This document shows, one piece after another, positions 48,750 to 60,566 of a stretch of 64,000 bases of DNA. The notes under the pieces were generated by a model. The model saw nothing but the letters and a program-made list of their open reading frames with translations, was not told the DNA's origin and searched no databases. The position numbers were made by a program, and so were the translations under genes. This DNA comes from Kwoniella bestiolae CBS 10118 (taxonomy: Eukaryota; Basidiomycota; Tremellomycetes; Tremellales; Cryptococcaceae): the NCBI RefSeq assembly GCF_000512585.2, contig NC_089245.1:62001-126000 (forward strand). Direction: 5' to 3'. Numbering within the stretch: position 1 is the first letter of the stretch; each line of letters begins with the position of its first letter.

Positions 48750-50734
48750 TTAGAAGAAGAAGTCGGAGATCTTTCCACCAACTGATTTCTTCTCGCGAGC
48801 GTCTTGCAGATCACTGGCTGCGGTGAGAGCTTCAATGACCTCCAGACCTGTGGTGACATCGATTTCCTCGGCTGGGATGAACATCTTGAAAGGCTTCTTC
48901 TTGACGATGACTTCGTAAGCCTTGAATCCGATGATGAAACCGGCAAAGATGAATACAGCTCCATAGGTGAAGACGAAGCTGTCGCCGGCCCATCCGCCTG
49001 GGACCATTAAGGCGTAACCACTGCACACAAAGGCCACTGGTGCAGCGATGACTACCCACCAACTGGAAAGGGGTTGCAACCAGGCTCGTACGGGAAGGAA
49101 TTCGTTGTTGAGTCTTCCCTGAGCGATCAAGCCCTTTCGGAATCGCATATAAGTACTGTGGGAAACGAAAAATCAGCGATTCTTTTTCTTTTTTCTCCCT
49201 TTGGACAAATAAGAAAGACATCGGAATCTCACTTACACTGCAATTGAAGTCCAGTTTACAAGGTTGGCCGCTCCTACTAGGGATAAGAACCAATTGAGTA
49301 CGACCACAGAGCCGGAGTTGACCGAAAGATAGGCCAAAGTACTGAACAACAGGATTGCGGACACCGCAACATATGGGACACCGTTTCTGTTGAGTCTTTT
49401 GAAGATGCTGGGTGCTCCGCCCTTGAGCGCGAGCGTGTATAATCCACGAGATGAACAGAACACTGCTGAATTTCCAGTGCTAAATATCGAGAGCATGACC
49501 AGAGCGTTCACGATGTCTGGCAAAACGGGAATTTCAAGTCGGTTCATTGCTGTTTTTGGCGAAAAATCGTCAGTAAAGCGCCATTTTCGATGTGCCACAC
49601 GGATACTCACATATGATGTAAGGAGACTTGGCAGCACCTGGAGCACCCGCTGCGATGGCTCCGAGCAGCCCGGGATCGTTTGATGGAGCGTTGATACCGA
49701 CACACAAAGCGCCTACGATGAAGAAGGACACGATCCTTACGACTGTAGAATTGAAAGCTTTTGGGAGGATCCTTCTGGGATTCTGAGCTTCACCACCGAT
49801 AAGGGAGATCCAATCGGGACCACCAAGACTATCGCAAACAGTCAGCACCATAGCCGAGGCAAGACCAGACCGAACACTCACGCGAAACAAGCCCATAAGA
49901 CCGCATCCCAGATACCCTTCATCCTCAGCGCAGCAGTCTCGCCAGCAAAAGGTCCAGGATCTTTCCAAGCTCGGAAACCGAATTTATCGTGCTTGGGATT
50001 GCCACCACACATAGCGATGATAGTGTAAAGAGTCAAACCGATTTGGAGGATGATTTTGAAGATACTAAGCCAGAATTCGGCTTCACCGAACCACCTGACC
50101 GAGTAAAGTTGTAAAGAGGCGAAAAGAACAATACCGACACTGATAGCGACTGCAGGATGGAGAGTGAGAGTCCAATATTGTATCATGACATTTAAGGCCG
50201 TCAATTCGAAGCAGACCAAGGAAGCTTGGGCCAAAAGGAACTACAGACCATATCAGCATGTCGCCGAAGAAGGAAGAATTGACCACTCACATTCCATCCA
50301 ACAGCTTTTCCAACGGTCTCGTCCATAAATCTTCCAGCGAAAGTGATGAAACCACCATCGATAGGAAGAAGAGTGGTCATTTCGATGAGACAGTTGCTAG
50401 CACCAATGATAACAGTTGACCAAACGATGATACCGATAAGCAAACCCAAGGGACCAGCTGAAGTCAAAGGTCCACCGATAGAAACGAAAACACCGGCGCC
50501 GACTGCACCAGAGAGTGAGAGCAGCTGGATATGTCGCATTCGGAGACCTCTGAAGTGGAATCAGCTCTAGACCACACAATGAGGAAGAGACTACTCGTAC
50601 CTATGAGGATCATTCACGAGGTCTTGGAAAGAGGGGTCATCTTGACGGACCTCAAGAGTATTTGAGTCTGCCTCATGGGTCTTGTCACCCTCAAGGCCAT
50701 AACCGTCCTGCTTGTTGTATTCTTCGAGGGACAT
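48750..50734 (-). CDS. Amino acid permease, APC superfamily (ACT/GABA-permease-like)
   Basis: Amino acid uptake at the plasma or vacuolar membrane. Start MSLEEYNKQDGYGLEGDKTH (50734). After an intron: MRHIQLLSLSGAVGAGVFVS (TM1, glycine-rich), PLTSAGPLGLLIGIIVWSTV and MTTLLPIDGGFITFAGRFMD. Then RWFGEAEFWLSIFKIILQIG, the conserved TM5 E-F-W segment, and NPKHDKFGFRAWKDPGPFAG. Next GGPDWISLIGGEAQNPRRIL, where most relatives have E-x-x-G-x-x-x-G-E. Then FSTGNSAVFCSSRGLYTLAL and VNWTSIAVTYMRFRKGL. The C-tail ends in GGKISDFFF. About seven introns; about 550 residues. Family assignment is firm, substrate is not. Confidence 0.88.
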
Positions 50735-51786
50735 GATGAAATTTGCGGATATGTGAAGAACAATCAGGAAAAAGGGAGTTGATGTTGAAGTATATATATT
50801 GCAATCAAAGATGGAGAACGGTCTTATCGAAGATTGTCGGCGGCAAGAAAAGACGACTGGTGATAACGTTAACCACCTCGCTTAGAGCGCGTTGAAAGGG
50901 GTGGGTCCGAAGGCAGGTGGGGTATTGAGGAGACTCCATCTTGTGTGAAAGAGAGACCGTGAAAGCGGACTTGATGATTGTTTGAGTCAGGTCACAAGAT
51001 AATAACGTGAAAAGACTATTGTGAGAAGCAAGGGCGCATCGTGAAGGGTGCGCGGAGTCTTGGTTTCGGGTCAAGAGATCGGTTCAGCAGTTCTCAGGGA
51101 AGTACGAAGTGCCTCTTTCATTTTCGCCATCTTCAGCGATTTCACCTTCGTGTTTCGCATCCCTTGGATTTCCACCAAGAAAAGAAAAGTCAAATTACGG
51201 GAGAATTTAGTTAAAACGTTCCGGGTCAAGATATGGGACAATCGAGCCACAGAGTCATCCATAGCCGTTTCCGCTTGGGCGGACTGTTCAGTTCTCTGCT
51301 CGCATGCGTGAACCAGTGGACCCTGGAAATCAATTTTTGACACGATTACCTCCCTTGAGATAAGGTTGTCAATTCTTCTTCGCCCCGAAGTCATTCCCGT
51401 AAATGACTCTCGTTGACGATTGTTTGGCCAATCACTTATTAATACGATCATCCGTGCTGTCGGAGTCACATGATAAGCGCGTCGTGATGAGCATATTTGC
51501 AATCGCCCGGCCCACAGATTGGTCCATCAGGTAGATTGCTGTACCGGATTCTGGGTTCGAGATACCTCATGATACCGCCAGATCTCGGGCTATCATCACG
51601 ATAACCTCTTCGGAAGAGTCGGAATACCATATTCAGACACGCCAAGATAGTCTGCTGGACCTCGCTTAACACCATATCGCTGAACAGGTAGCTATCGGTC
51701 CGATGGACATTGAGAGATACAAAAGAACTTTGGTCGGTGGTATCGTAGTCTATTAAGATTATCGAACAGGTAGATATCCAAGCACC
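50735..51786. other. Divergent intergenic region (1.05 kb)
   Basis: Promoters of the permease and the amadoriase-like oxidase. A 143-residue minus-strand ORF (51071-51502) has no recognisable motif and I do not call it. No tRNA or repeat recognised. Confidence 0.45.
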
Positions 51787-53440
51787 ATGGCCTTAGCAAA
51801 CAAAGATAGTAGAATCTTGATCGTTGGTGGAGGAGGTACGATTGGATCATCGACGGCCTTACATCTAGCTCGAAGGGGGTACAAGGATGTCCGTTTGCTT
51901 GACATTTTCCAGAACCCTTCGCTGAACTCGGCTGGAAATGATAACAACAAGGTGAGCTCATAGGTACGATCTATCCAGAATGTGCCGCTGACGATCCTAC
52001 AGATGGCAGGCGATGACTCGGCGGGGATATGGGGACAGTTGGGAACAGAAGCATGGAAGATATGGACGACGGATCCTGTGTTCAAGGATCATGCTCACAA
52101 CACTGGAAGGGTGAGTCAGGTTTTGTTCCTACGGTCAGATCAGGTCTAATAGCATTGGTCATGTACAGCTCGATCTGACCAGTAAGCCTGAGCGGGAGGA
52201 GCGTCTGCGAACAAGGTATCAGGGGATAGTCGATGAAGGTCGAGGAGCTGGAATAGAATGGGTGGAGGGGAAAGAGCAGATAGTAGCTAGAGCACCTCAC
52301 TTGGCTCATGCAGATCTGACCGTAAGTCTGCGAGGCATTTCCATCTGATGAAGCTGGACTGACAGATCCCAGGGATGGAAAGGACTATTCGTCAAAAACG
52401 GTGGATGGGTTGCAGCACGAAATGCCCTCAATTCGGTTGGTCACGAGCTTAGACGACTGGGAGTGAAATCTTCTTTCGGATCGTCGGGTACCTTCAAGGA
52501 TCTGATACTAGGCTCGGATGGGAAGACCGTGAAGGGTATCAGAACGGTAGATGCGACGGAGTGGTATTGTGACTTGGTGGTATTTGCAGCGGGTGCTTGG
52601 TCACCTGCTTTACTGGATTTGGAAGGACAGTGTGAGACCAAGGTGAATTGTTTCTTACTCATTCTCAGACCCTTGTTCCTTGACGCTGACATGACGTATA
52701 GGGCTGGGGATACGCTCACCTACGCTTAACACCAGAGGAGGCCAAGAAACTGAAGGGCATGGCAACGACGTATAACCACGAATTAGTGAGTCTGGCTGTG
52801 TCATCATATGTGTAAATTGAAGCATGAAAGTTAATGACTTTGTAGGGGTTCATCATGGAGCCTGAAGAGGGTACATTAGAGCTAAAGATTGTCAACGAGT
52901 TCGCTGGCTACACGCACTTGCAGAAAGTGCGACCATTTGGACTGAAGAAAGATGTCCTCATGTCGGTTCCTCGTGCCCATGCCATACATCCGACCGATAC
53001 CATCACCACCGAATCCTTAGAAGCCATCAAAAACCTCATCAAGCTGTGGTTACCCGATCTCGTCGATCGACCGCTCTTCAAAACGGCTATGTGTTGGTGT
53101 ACCGATACGGTAGATATGAATTGGTTGATGTGCGAACACCCCAAATACAAGGGTCTGGTGGTGGCTACTGGTGATTCTGGTCAGACATTCAAGATGTTCC
53201 CGGTGGTTGGGAAACAGGTTGCGGATCTGATAGAGGGTACTGTGAGTAGACATCAACGTCAAGGGAAAGCTCGTACTGAAAGGTGTGACTGCTTAGCTAC
53301 CGGAGGAGCGAAAGAACCTGTGGAGATGGAGGCCTGGAGCCGGAGATAACGGAACTGCTCGTGGAGGAGAGAAAGCCAAGGATCTGAGTGAGGTAGAGGG
53401 TTGGAGGAATGATCCTGTGGTCGTACGCAGTAAGCTTTGA
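51787..53440 (+). CDS. FAD-dependent amine oxidase, fructosyl amino acid oxidase (amadoriase)/sarcosine oxidase type, peroxisomal
   Basis: Oxidative deglycation or N-methyl amino acid oxidation, producing H2O2. Start MALANKDSRILIVGGGGTIG, a Rossmann FAD site (G-G-G-G-T-I-G) followed by LHLARRGYKDVRLLD. Then DDSAGIWGQLGTEAWKIW and WKGLFVKNGGWVAARNALN. AHLRLTPEEAKKLKGM and GFIMEPEEGTLELKI are close to amadoriase wording. TAMCWCTDTVDMNWLM contains the Cys expected to bind FAD covalently, and VVATGDSGQTFKMFPVVGK is the C-terminal FAD site. A last intron leads to a tail ending VVVRSKL, a peroxisomal PTS1 signal. Seven or so introns; about 450 residues. Substrate within the family is not certain. 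Confidence 0.88.
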
Positions 53441-53597
53441 TTGGTGTAGCATCGGACGGGTGGAACGGTTCATAGCATACATGTACATTATTAGCATTCC
53501 TTCGAGATCCTGCCAACTGCCAACTGACGTCCATTGAGAGCTCATACTGTAATAGGAAATGGTGATACATACCACATCCCCGCCATCCGTCATTTTC

Positions 53598-54485
53598 CTA
53601 AGCTAAATTCTCCCGCTCCAGAAAGTCTTTAATCGACCTAGCTACCTCTTGCACATGAGTTTCTAACAAAAAATGAGCCCCATCTTCGAACACTTTCAGC
53701 TGAGCGTTGGGTAGATCGGTGAGATAGGCGTGTGCTCCTGGAAGAGGGAAGTATTGATCGTTCTTCCCCCATAAGATGAGCGTAGGGAGTTGATACTTTT
53801 TGAAGAACTCATGGAATTTAGGGTACAATTCGACGTTGTTCTGATAATCGTAGAATAGATCTAATTGTCTTTGTGCTTTCTCTTCGGGTGCAAGGTTGAG
53901 CAAGTAGTCGAGGGTATAGGTATTGGGGTCGACTCGGGAAGCCAGTTCTGCAGATAATCCAGATACGTACTGCTCTTTCGCGTCTTCCAATCGTATCGCT
54001 CTAGCTAATTTCCCTCTGCTGTCCAACCACTCTTCACTACCCTTTTCAGTCTTCCAATATCCCCTCAAAGGGTCCCACCAAGCTGATAAACCCGCTTCAT
54101 ATGCGTTGCCATTCTGGATGATCAGGCCTTTGAACGCTTCGGGCCGTTGTAATGCCAGTCGATATCCTGTTGGAGCTCCGTAATCGAAGACGTAAGGGAT
54201 GAAAAACTTGACATCTAGTACGTCGAGTAGCTCGCCGACTACTTCTGCAAGTGTTGCGAAAGTCGCTTCGAAATCGTCTGGGACTGTTGTCAGCCCAAAG
54301 GCAGGAAGATCGGGGGCGATGATGTGATATTTATTGGACAAGAATGGGATGAGGTTGCGGAACTGGTTTGACGAGGATGGGAACCCATGGAGGAGAAGTA
54401 AGGTTGTACTGTTGGATGGGTTACCGGCTTCTATATAAGCGACGTTGAATCCGTTAGACAGCTGGATGGACTTATAGGTGGTCAT
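53598..54485 (-). CDS. Alpha/beta hydrolase, epoxide hydrolase/haloalkane dehalogenase-like, intronless
   Basis: 295 residues in one exon. Start MTTYKSIQLSNGFNVAYIEA. Oxyanion motif LLLLHGFPSSSNQFRN, DLPAFGLTTVPDDFE, nucleophile elbow FIPYVFDYGAPTGYRLALQR, where D sits at the position of the usual nucleophile. A cap region follows (YEAGLSAWWDPLRGYWKTEK), then the acid region LILWGKNDQYFPLPGAHAYL and the catalytic His in FEDGAHFLLETHVQEVA. Cytosolic. Epoxide, haloalkane or a fluoroacetate-like substrate are family options; I cannot choose. The absence of introns among intron-rich neighbours suggests late acquisition, possibly from bacteria, but this needs a tree. Confidence 0.85.
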   Translation of the reverse strand: MTTYKSIQLSNGFNVAYIEAGNPSNSTTLLLLHGFPSSSNQFRNLIPFLSNKYHIIAPDLPAFGLTTVPDDFEATFATLAEVVGELLDVLDVKFFIPYVFDYGAPTGYRLALQRPEAFKGLIIQNGNAYEAGLSAWWDPLRGYWKTEKGSEEWLDSRGKLARAIRLEDAKEQYVSGLSAELASRVDPNTYTLDYLLNLAPEEKAQRQLDLFYDYQNNVELYPKFHEFFKKYQLPTLILWGKNDQYFPLPGAHAYLTDLPNAQLKVFEDGAHFLLETHVQEVARSIKDFLERENLA

Positions 54486-55090
54486 TGTAGTGAGAAAGCT
54501 TCAGTATAGGTATGCTTGCATGCTGGGATGTATGCTATGCTTGGGGATGGTGACCGCTTTTATATGCTGCATGATTCGTTGCGAAGATGTAGATGTTTGA
54601 GTCAGCTCGTGCCATAAGGAGTGTGACGTGCTTGATTATTCAGCAATGCTCGTAGGAACGGATTTTCCGCAGCATTTAGCATCCGATCAAGCATAACCGC
54701 TTGACTTATCACATGCCGTGTCCGCAAAAAGACATTACAGATAATGGCTGCAGTCATGTTCCATCATAAGGACATGCATCGACTTCCATCAGCAAGAGAC
54801 GGAATCAAAAAACAGGGCAAGTCAGAGGATGGGGTAGTGCGGATCTGCCTGATAAGCATTTTCTCGCCAGACATGATCACACAGTCACACATCGGCGTAG
54901 CGAAGTTTGTAGATCACATCCCATACTATGCAGTATCCAGACTAAAGCCAAAGAAGGCTACGGAGGTGTACATGTGTAATATAAGAAAATACCCGATTAT
55001 GTCCGATTCCCAAGCTCCAGATGATGCGACATAAACTCTGCTTTTTCTTTGCTGCTCCCCCAATTCCCCCCCTGATGTACCAGCCTATCT
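54486..55090. other. Intergenic region
   Basis: Promoter of the hydrolase (TTTTATATGC near 54558) and 3' side of the phosphatase. A 96-residue ORF at 54744-55034 shows no motif and is not called. Confidence 0.45.
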
Positions 55091-57460
55091 CTACCCTCGC
55101 TGAGCCAGTGCTCCACCAGTCAGTTGTCCACCAGCGACCGGTCTTTGGAGCTTATTGGCCTTGTCCTCAACTACAAAGGTAGCCAACACTCTTTCCTCGG
55201 CATTGTGAGTTCTCACATCGTTGATACCGTAATACACCGCAGTGGCTTCTGATCGGGTAAGGTAGAGCTCGACTGTGTAAAGGGGATCAGGTCAGAAAAT
55301 GCTCGCATTGTCTCTCAAGGGATGGTGTACTCACAGTATCCTCAAGTAGCACCTTCGGCCCATTGCAGCTCGTCGTTACCTTCAGTCTCGACTAGTCCCT
55401 TGGCAATCTCGAGATAGTATTCAGGAGGGTATGGACCGTTGAGTGCTAATCCGTGTGCGATTAGCTGAGTGATTATGCTGGAGTTTGGTCTGGGTAGACT
55501 CACTATTGTTGTAACCCCATGAAGAAGGTGATGAAACGGCTGTACCAGCGAATTTAACCGCTAAAGCCCCATCTCCAGTAACGGTGTTATAGCCCGTTCG
55601 ATTCTCCCATGTAATATCTGAGACCCAGTTGGCACTGACCGCACAAGTCAGCTTCAGAGATTCGCACTCACGCCCTCATCGCTCACTGAGAATCACCGGA
55701 GATTACAATGACATTGTCGATGTTGTTCTCGCTGATAGTGTTCAGCATTCGTTGTCTGTTGGCTTCGTACCCTGTCCAAGCATCGGGGTTATCGCCTTTC
55801 CAAGCGGCGATGTTGTTGGCAGCGAAGTTTGCGACTGCGATTGGAGGCATCAATATATCATGTGCTTCAAGGTGTGGCAAGATGGTGCGGTGATCTACAC
55901 AAAACTCACAGACAATCTGTTGACCGATGATCTTCCATTGGCATCCTCTTTCAGAAGCATTCTTGAGTCGGTCGTAGAACCATTTCTCCTGTCTCCCACC
56001 CATCAATGATCGGTGTTCGTCCTCTCGAAGTAATCGGATCTCATCGGCTGACAGAGGAGCACACTCTCAGCAATAACCTCTTCGTAGCATCTTAGTCGCA
56101 ACAAGGCAAACCAGCTCACTGTTGTAGTACAAATCCGTGAGATCACGATTATATTGTCTCATATCGAGCATGATCAGATCCGCCAGAGTCCCAAACTTGA
56201 AGTTCCTCCAGATCCTCAAACCATCGTCGGCATCAACCTAATCTCATCGTCAATCCATGCTCCGCAATGCACTGTCTGGGTCATCGACAAAAGCACACTT
56301 ACAGTTCTGATGGGCAGCCACTCAAAATAAGCCTTAAGGGCATTTGCTTTCTTCTCGGTGAAGCTGACGTTGTAGTACGTTCCAGCAACGGTATCGTTCG
56401 AATCGGCAGAACCGGCTTTCCAAGTGTTATTCGCTACCTCGTGGTCCTCCCAGATCAATTGCCACGCATGACTCTGATGTAAGGCCTGGAGATCTGCGTC
56501 GCTTCTCCACGATTTGTATCGCGTTCGGTAGTCTTCCAGCGAAAAGATCTCGTGGTTGGGCTCGGGAACTCGGTCGCTACCAAATATCATCAGACCAGTT
56601 CTTCCAACGACTGTGGTGATGATGTTTCATGGACTACTGTAAGTCTTGACTCTCATGGATTGCCCATCACCATAACAGTGTCTCGCTTCCTTGCATCCGT
56701 CAGCTTGATATTCGTAGATATAATCTCCCAAGTGGACTACATAGTCTATAGCATCTCTCTTGGCGGCATTGGCATAAGCGTTGAAGAAGCCGTAAGGGTA
56801 GTTGGAGCAGGAGAAGACGCTGTGTTAATTGCGAAAAAGATCGACCAACATCAGCGGGAGCTTTGTCTGAAAGAAGGCCCGCAGACCTACCCCAAGGCAA
56901 GCTTGTCGATCTCATCATCATCCTCCTCAGGAGTAATCTTGAACTTCCCAACGGGTGATACGTTGGATTCATGCGCGCAGTTCACGAATCGATAGTAGTA
57001 CGTAGTCTTACGTTCCAAGCCAGTTGGCTCAACCTTGTATGAGTAATCTACATCTTGGGTGGTCCACACTTGATCAGAGGCAACGATGTTCGACCAATCA
57101 TCTGGATTCTTGCTGACTTGGTATTCGAGACATACGGGTCGCGGGTCTTCCGTAGAAGGGAGGGGATGAGTCCAGAGGATCACCGAATCGGATACTACGA
57201 GTAAATCGTCAGGTCAGCACCGTGTCTCTCTTGATACAGTGAAATCGTGAGTCAGAGTACTTACATGGATCACCCGATGCGATACCCCAAGGAAAGTCTA
57301 TCTTCCCATCGTAGTACTCCCACCTCTTGTGGTTCTTCCTGATCTCGCCTCGTCGATGAGCAAGTTGAGGAGCCTTGAATGAGGGCGAGTCGTAGGCCTT
57401 GTTGTTATCTATGGAAGCTACGGCGAGCCCCGCGAGGTACAGGAAGATCAGACCGTACAT
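55091..57460 (-). CDS. Secreted PhoD-type alkaline phosphatase/phosphodiesterase
   Basis: Ca/Fe-dependent metallophosphatase releasing phosphate from esters outside the cell. Start MYGLIFLYLAGLAVASIDNN is a signal peptide. The N-terminal PhoD domain has WGIASGDP, SDSVILWTHPLPS, YYYRFVNCAHESN and SPVGKFKITPEEDD. Catalytic domain: SNYPYGFFNAYANAAKRDAI, HLGDYIYEYQADG (metal Asp), LIWEDHEVANNTWKA (the W-D-D/E-H-E motif) and NIDNVIVISGDSHANW (metal site). The C-terminal beta part contains YYGINDVRTHNAEERVLATF. It ends QLTGGALAQRG. More than ten introns; about 590 residues, normal length. No GPI-anchor tail seen. Several putative N-glycosylation sites (for example NNTW, NVSF). Confidence 0.9.
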
Positions 57461-58704
57461 GTTCGATTCTGTGGTCAGTAGGATAAGTACCGCTGAAGAG
57501 TGTAGGGAGGCATGGCATGGACAACATTTCAGTTTGGCATCCTTTATATACCTAACATCCATATTCATATTGCAACTCGCTTAATGGGATTGGTCAGTGA
57601 TCTTTTCTCTCTTTTGACTTTGTCCACCTTGACGAAACACCCCTGGAACTGACTGAGGACCCGAAGGTGCATGGTATACGCTACCATGGCTAGCGGGAGC
57701 CAAGAATCGGACTTGAACATCGATGTCGCACGTTGGTCTCGAACCGGCGGTAATGTAACGAATGAGCGGATGAACGTATTGTCCCTCCGTACAGCGTTCA
57801 CCGCCATTATCTAAGCATGTCCTTAGCTCAGTAAGGACGAGAGATCGATAAGCGATAAGCGTGTTTGTGTGCTATGAACGAATGGTAAGAGTGACCTGTT
57901 AAGACGAACGTGCGATGCGTTCTGGACAAGTCCGACGTAGACTACCAACAGCATTACCGCAAGGGGGCTTCGCTGTGTGTTGACATTTCGATGAAAACGC
58001 AAGGGTCTGGCTACTGGTGTGGTAACAGACGGGTACATACCCTCACAGAATGCTGCGTCACGGAGGGAAGATCCTGTGATGTCAAATATAAAGCAAAAGG
58101 CCCAAGCGGACGAGACATCCTGTTCCAAGGGAGGCAAGATTTTTCGGGGGAGAGTGAGTGATTCTGTATGATGACGTGATAGGCGAGTGCCTTGAGTGTA
58201 TGCTCTAAATCGATGCGAATGATCGGAGTCAGTCAGAAATGATTACTTGTGCACTGGAGAGGATATTGATACTGATGGGGTCTCGACACGATCTTGCGGG
58301 TCGGTCGGAGACGAACGTGCTTACACGAAATGTGGCACGAGTGAGAGATCACATTCGCACGAGGTAGCCCGCGGTATCCTCTGGCTCCGGAGTGCATAGT
58401 CTAGGGTGGCAAGCGAGTTAACCCAGAATACTGATCATTACCCTCTCCGTTATCAGAAAGGGAAGTAGTTGGTCTGGTGGGCACTGATAGATGATTAAGA
58501 TGAATATGATTGCAAAACGGGAAGGGTGAAGAGAAGAGAGACATTGCGGCATTGGTGAATCAGTTGAAGTGTGGTAATTCCATCAGCAAGTAGATGCAAA
58601 CATCCAGGATGAGGAGTCTGTGATAGCCCGTTCGAGTTCTCTGGCCAGTCGGTCTTTGCCAACAAGTTGACCATCTATGCATCTCATCTTTGCTCCCATG
58701 ACAC
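57461..58704. other. Intergenic region (1.24 kb)
   Basis: Promoter of the PhoD gene and 3' side of the dehydratase gene. Tandem-looking ORFs have no motif. A tRNA-like GGTTCGAGACC box B match on the minus strand near 57740 was examined and rejected. No gene seen. Confidence 0.45.
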
Positions 58705-60043
58705 CTATCCAGCAACATTCTCCGCCACCCTCTCACCATCCAACCCGACCTTCCCCTCAGCCCTTTCCTCCCTCCCATCCACTCCATGAGAAGAGTCACC
58801 GAACAGTCCGACAATAGCTTCAATCGTAGTATTCCCACCCGAAAACACGACCGCTATATCCCAAATCTCCTCCCCTTCTTCCCTCTGCTTCTCATATGCC
58901 CATCGCCTAAATTCCTGATTGTACAATACCACAGCGAGCGGGACAGCCGCGGATGGTTCGATGAATACTTTCATCCGTTCCAATACCAATTTCATAGCTC
59001 CTTTTATCTGTTCTTCATCCACGCTATATATATTCTCCAAATTTCTAGATTTGGTATTCGATCCACTTGTAAATACTTTCCAAGGTATTTCGCCCACTGG
59101 TGTTCTTAGTCCGTCTGCGATGGTGAGGGTCTTTACTTTCTCCACACGTTTCTGAGGACTAGCTTTAAATCCCATCTCGCCGTCGTTCCCTCCCTGGAAT
59201 GATGGTTCGCACCCTATCACATAGGTTGACTTATCGGAGAAGTAGATGCTTATTCCTGATAACAATCCCCCTCCCCCCAATGGAGCCAACACCACTTTCA
59301 GATTTGGCTTCTCATCTTTGGAAGTCTTGAGCTTATCATATTGTTGGTGTAATTCCAATGCGGTCGTACCCTGACCTAACATTATATCAGGATGATCATA
59401 AGGAGGGACCAGTACCGCCCCCGTCTCTTCTATCACTTCTTTCACTACCGCTTCGCGCTCGTCGCTTGTGGAGCCGCTGAAGTATATGTGAGGGGTGTAT
59501 GAGCGCGTACCGGCGATTTTAGAGGGGGTAGATATGGATGGCATGACTATGTGGGCGGGGATGTTGAAGGACGATGCGGCGAGAGCGAGGGCTTGCGCAT
59601 GGTTCCCTAAGGTTTCGAGGTATGATTAGTACAGTATACGAGAGTTATAACTTGCTCCAGATGTAGAGTTCAGTACAGTAGGGAGATCATAAGTCGGAAA
59701 TGGGTGATACAGACGTTGATGACGGATGGTACTCACCCGAAGAATGCGTCACAACCCCTCTCCTCCTCATCTCCTCCACTCCCAACTCATCTATCAAATG
59801 CGTAACAGCATGAAAAGCACCCCTAGCTTTGAATGCTCCTATTCTCTGGTAGTTCTCACACTTGAAGTATAAATTGAACTTTGGCGAAGGTCCGGTGGTA
59901 TCTGCGGAGGAAGAGGTCGAAGCGATTTGATTGATGGTTTTATTGGTTAAGAGGGGGGTCTTATGCACATGAGTTTGGATCTTGGAGTATGCTTCGTGGA
60001 TTGATGAGGGGGTTAGGGGGAGAGTGGTGGAGAGGTCTGCCAT
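58705..60043 (-). CDS. PLP-dependent serine/threonine dehydratase or serine racemase (fold type II)
   Basis: Deaminates L-serine/L-threonine to pyruvate/2-oxobutyrate or interconverts serine enantiomers. Two exons joined at THSSG to NHAQALALAASSFNIPAHIV. Start MADLSTTLPLTPSSIHEAYS. KTPLLTNKTIN, then YFKCENYQRIGAFKARGAFH with the PLP lysine in F-K-A-R-G-A. HIVMPSISTPSKIAGTRSY, VLVPPYDHPDIMLGQGTTAL, phosphate-binding loop LAPLGGGGLLSGISIYF, ADGLRTPVGEIPWKVF, and VVFSGGNTTIEAIVGLFG. No regulatory ACT domain, so this is a catabolic/racemase type, about 380 residues. The C-terminus is charged (EERAEGKVGLDGERVAENVA) and longer than in human serine racemase. It is divergent from a DAO-family oxidase. 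Confidence 0.88.
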
Positions 60044-60566
60044 TGTGGGTGTCTGGGGTGTTTATGTGTGACAAAGGATAGAGTTGAAGATATTAAAGAT
60101 GTTAATGTGCTTTGAGGTTGATAAGTTGGTTCGAAACAGTTGGTGTGATTTCGACTCGACCGCCCCCTTCGACACTGCCCACAAACCCTCCTCATCACAC
60201 TATACATATCACTCCCTTCATGTCATCTGCACAGGATGTTCATGCATACTAGTCCCTTGTGCACATCCCAATCATCACCTCGCACGATTCTGTATGATTC
60301 ATGCATGTATCTATCTCAATAGCATTCAAGCAGAGTAACGGATAGTTATCACCTAGCCCTGGCACTGCACTTATCGGCCGGTTTATCCGGAATACCCTTC
60401 GCCATCTCGCTTAAACCTTGTTCATCCTACTGATCCGACTCGATATCACCCGCAAAGATCCGTATTGCTGCTCACATACATATTACAAGATCAACTGCAC
60501 ATATAAAGGTCAACTCCTGCATCTGATACGACCCCTCTTTCGATCACACAACTACCCATCACCACC
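60044..60566. promoter_or_regulatory. Bidirectional promoter between dehydratase and DAO-family oxidase
   Basis: 523 bp between divergent starts. A C/T-rich run precedes the oxidase start. No shared repeated element recognised. Confidence 0.35.

Noticed and set aside
51071..51502. 143-residue minus-strand ORF
   Set aside because: No motif, no hydrophobic pattern and no splice partners; it lies in a divergent promoter region.
54744..55034. 96-residue plus-strand ORF
   Set aside because: No motif; at the 3' side of two converging genes, no start context or splice support.
57690..57760. tRNA-like box B (GGTTCGAGACC on the minus strand) with a nearby TTCAAGTCC
   Set aside because: No matching box A, acceptor stem or anticodon arm could be folded at the right spacing.
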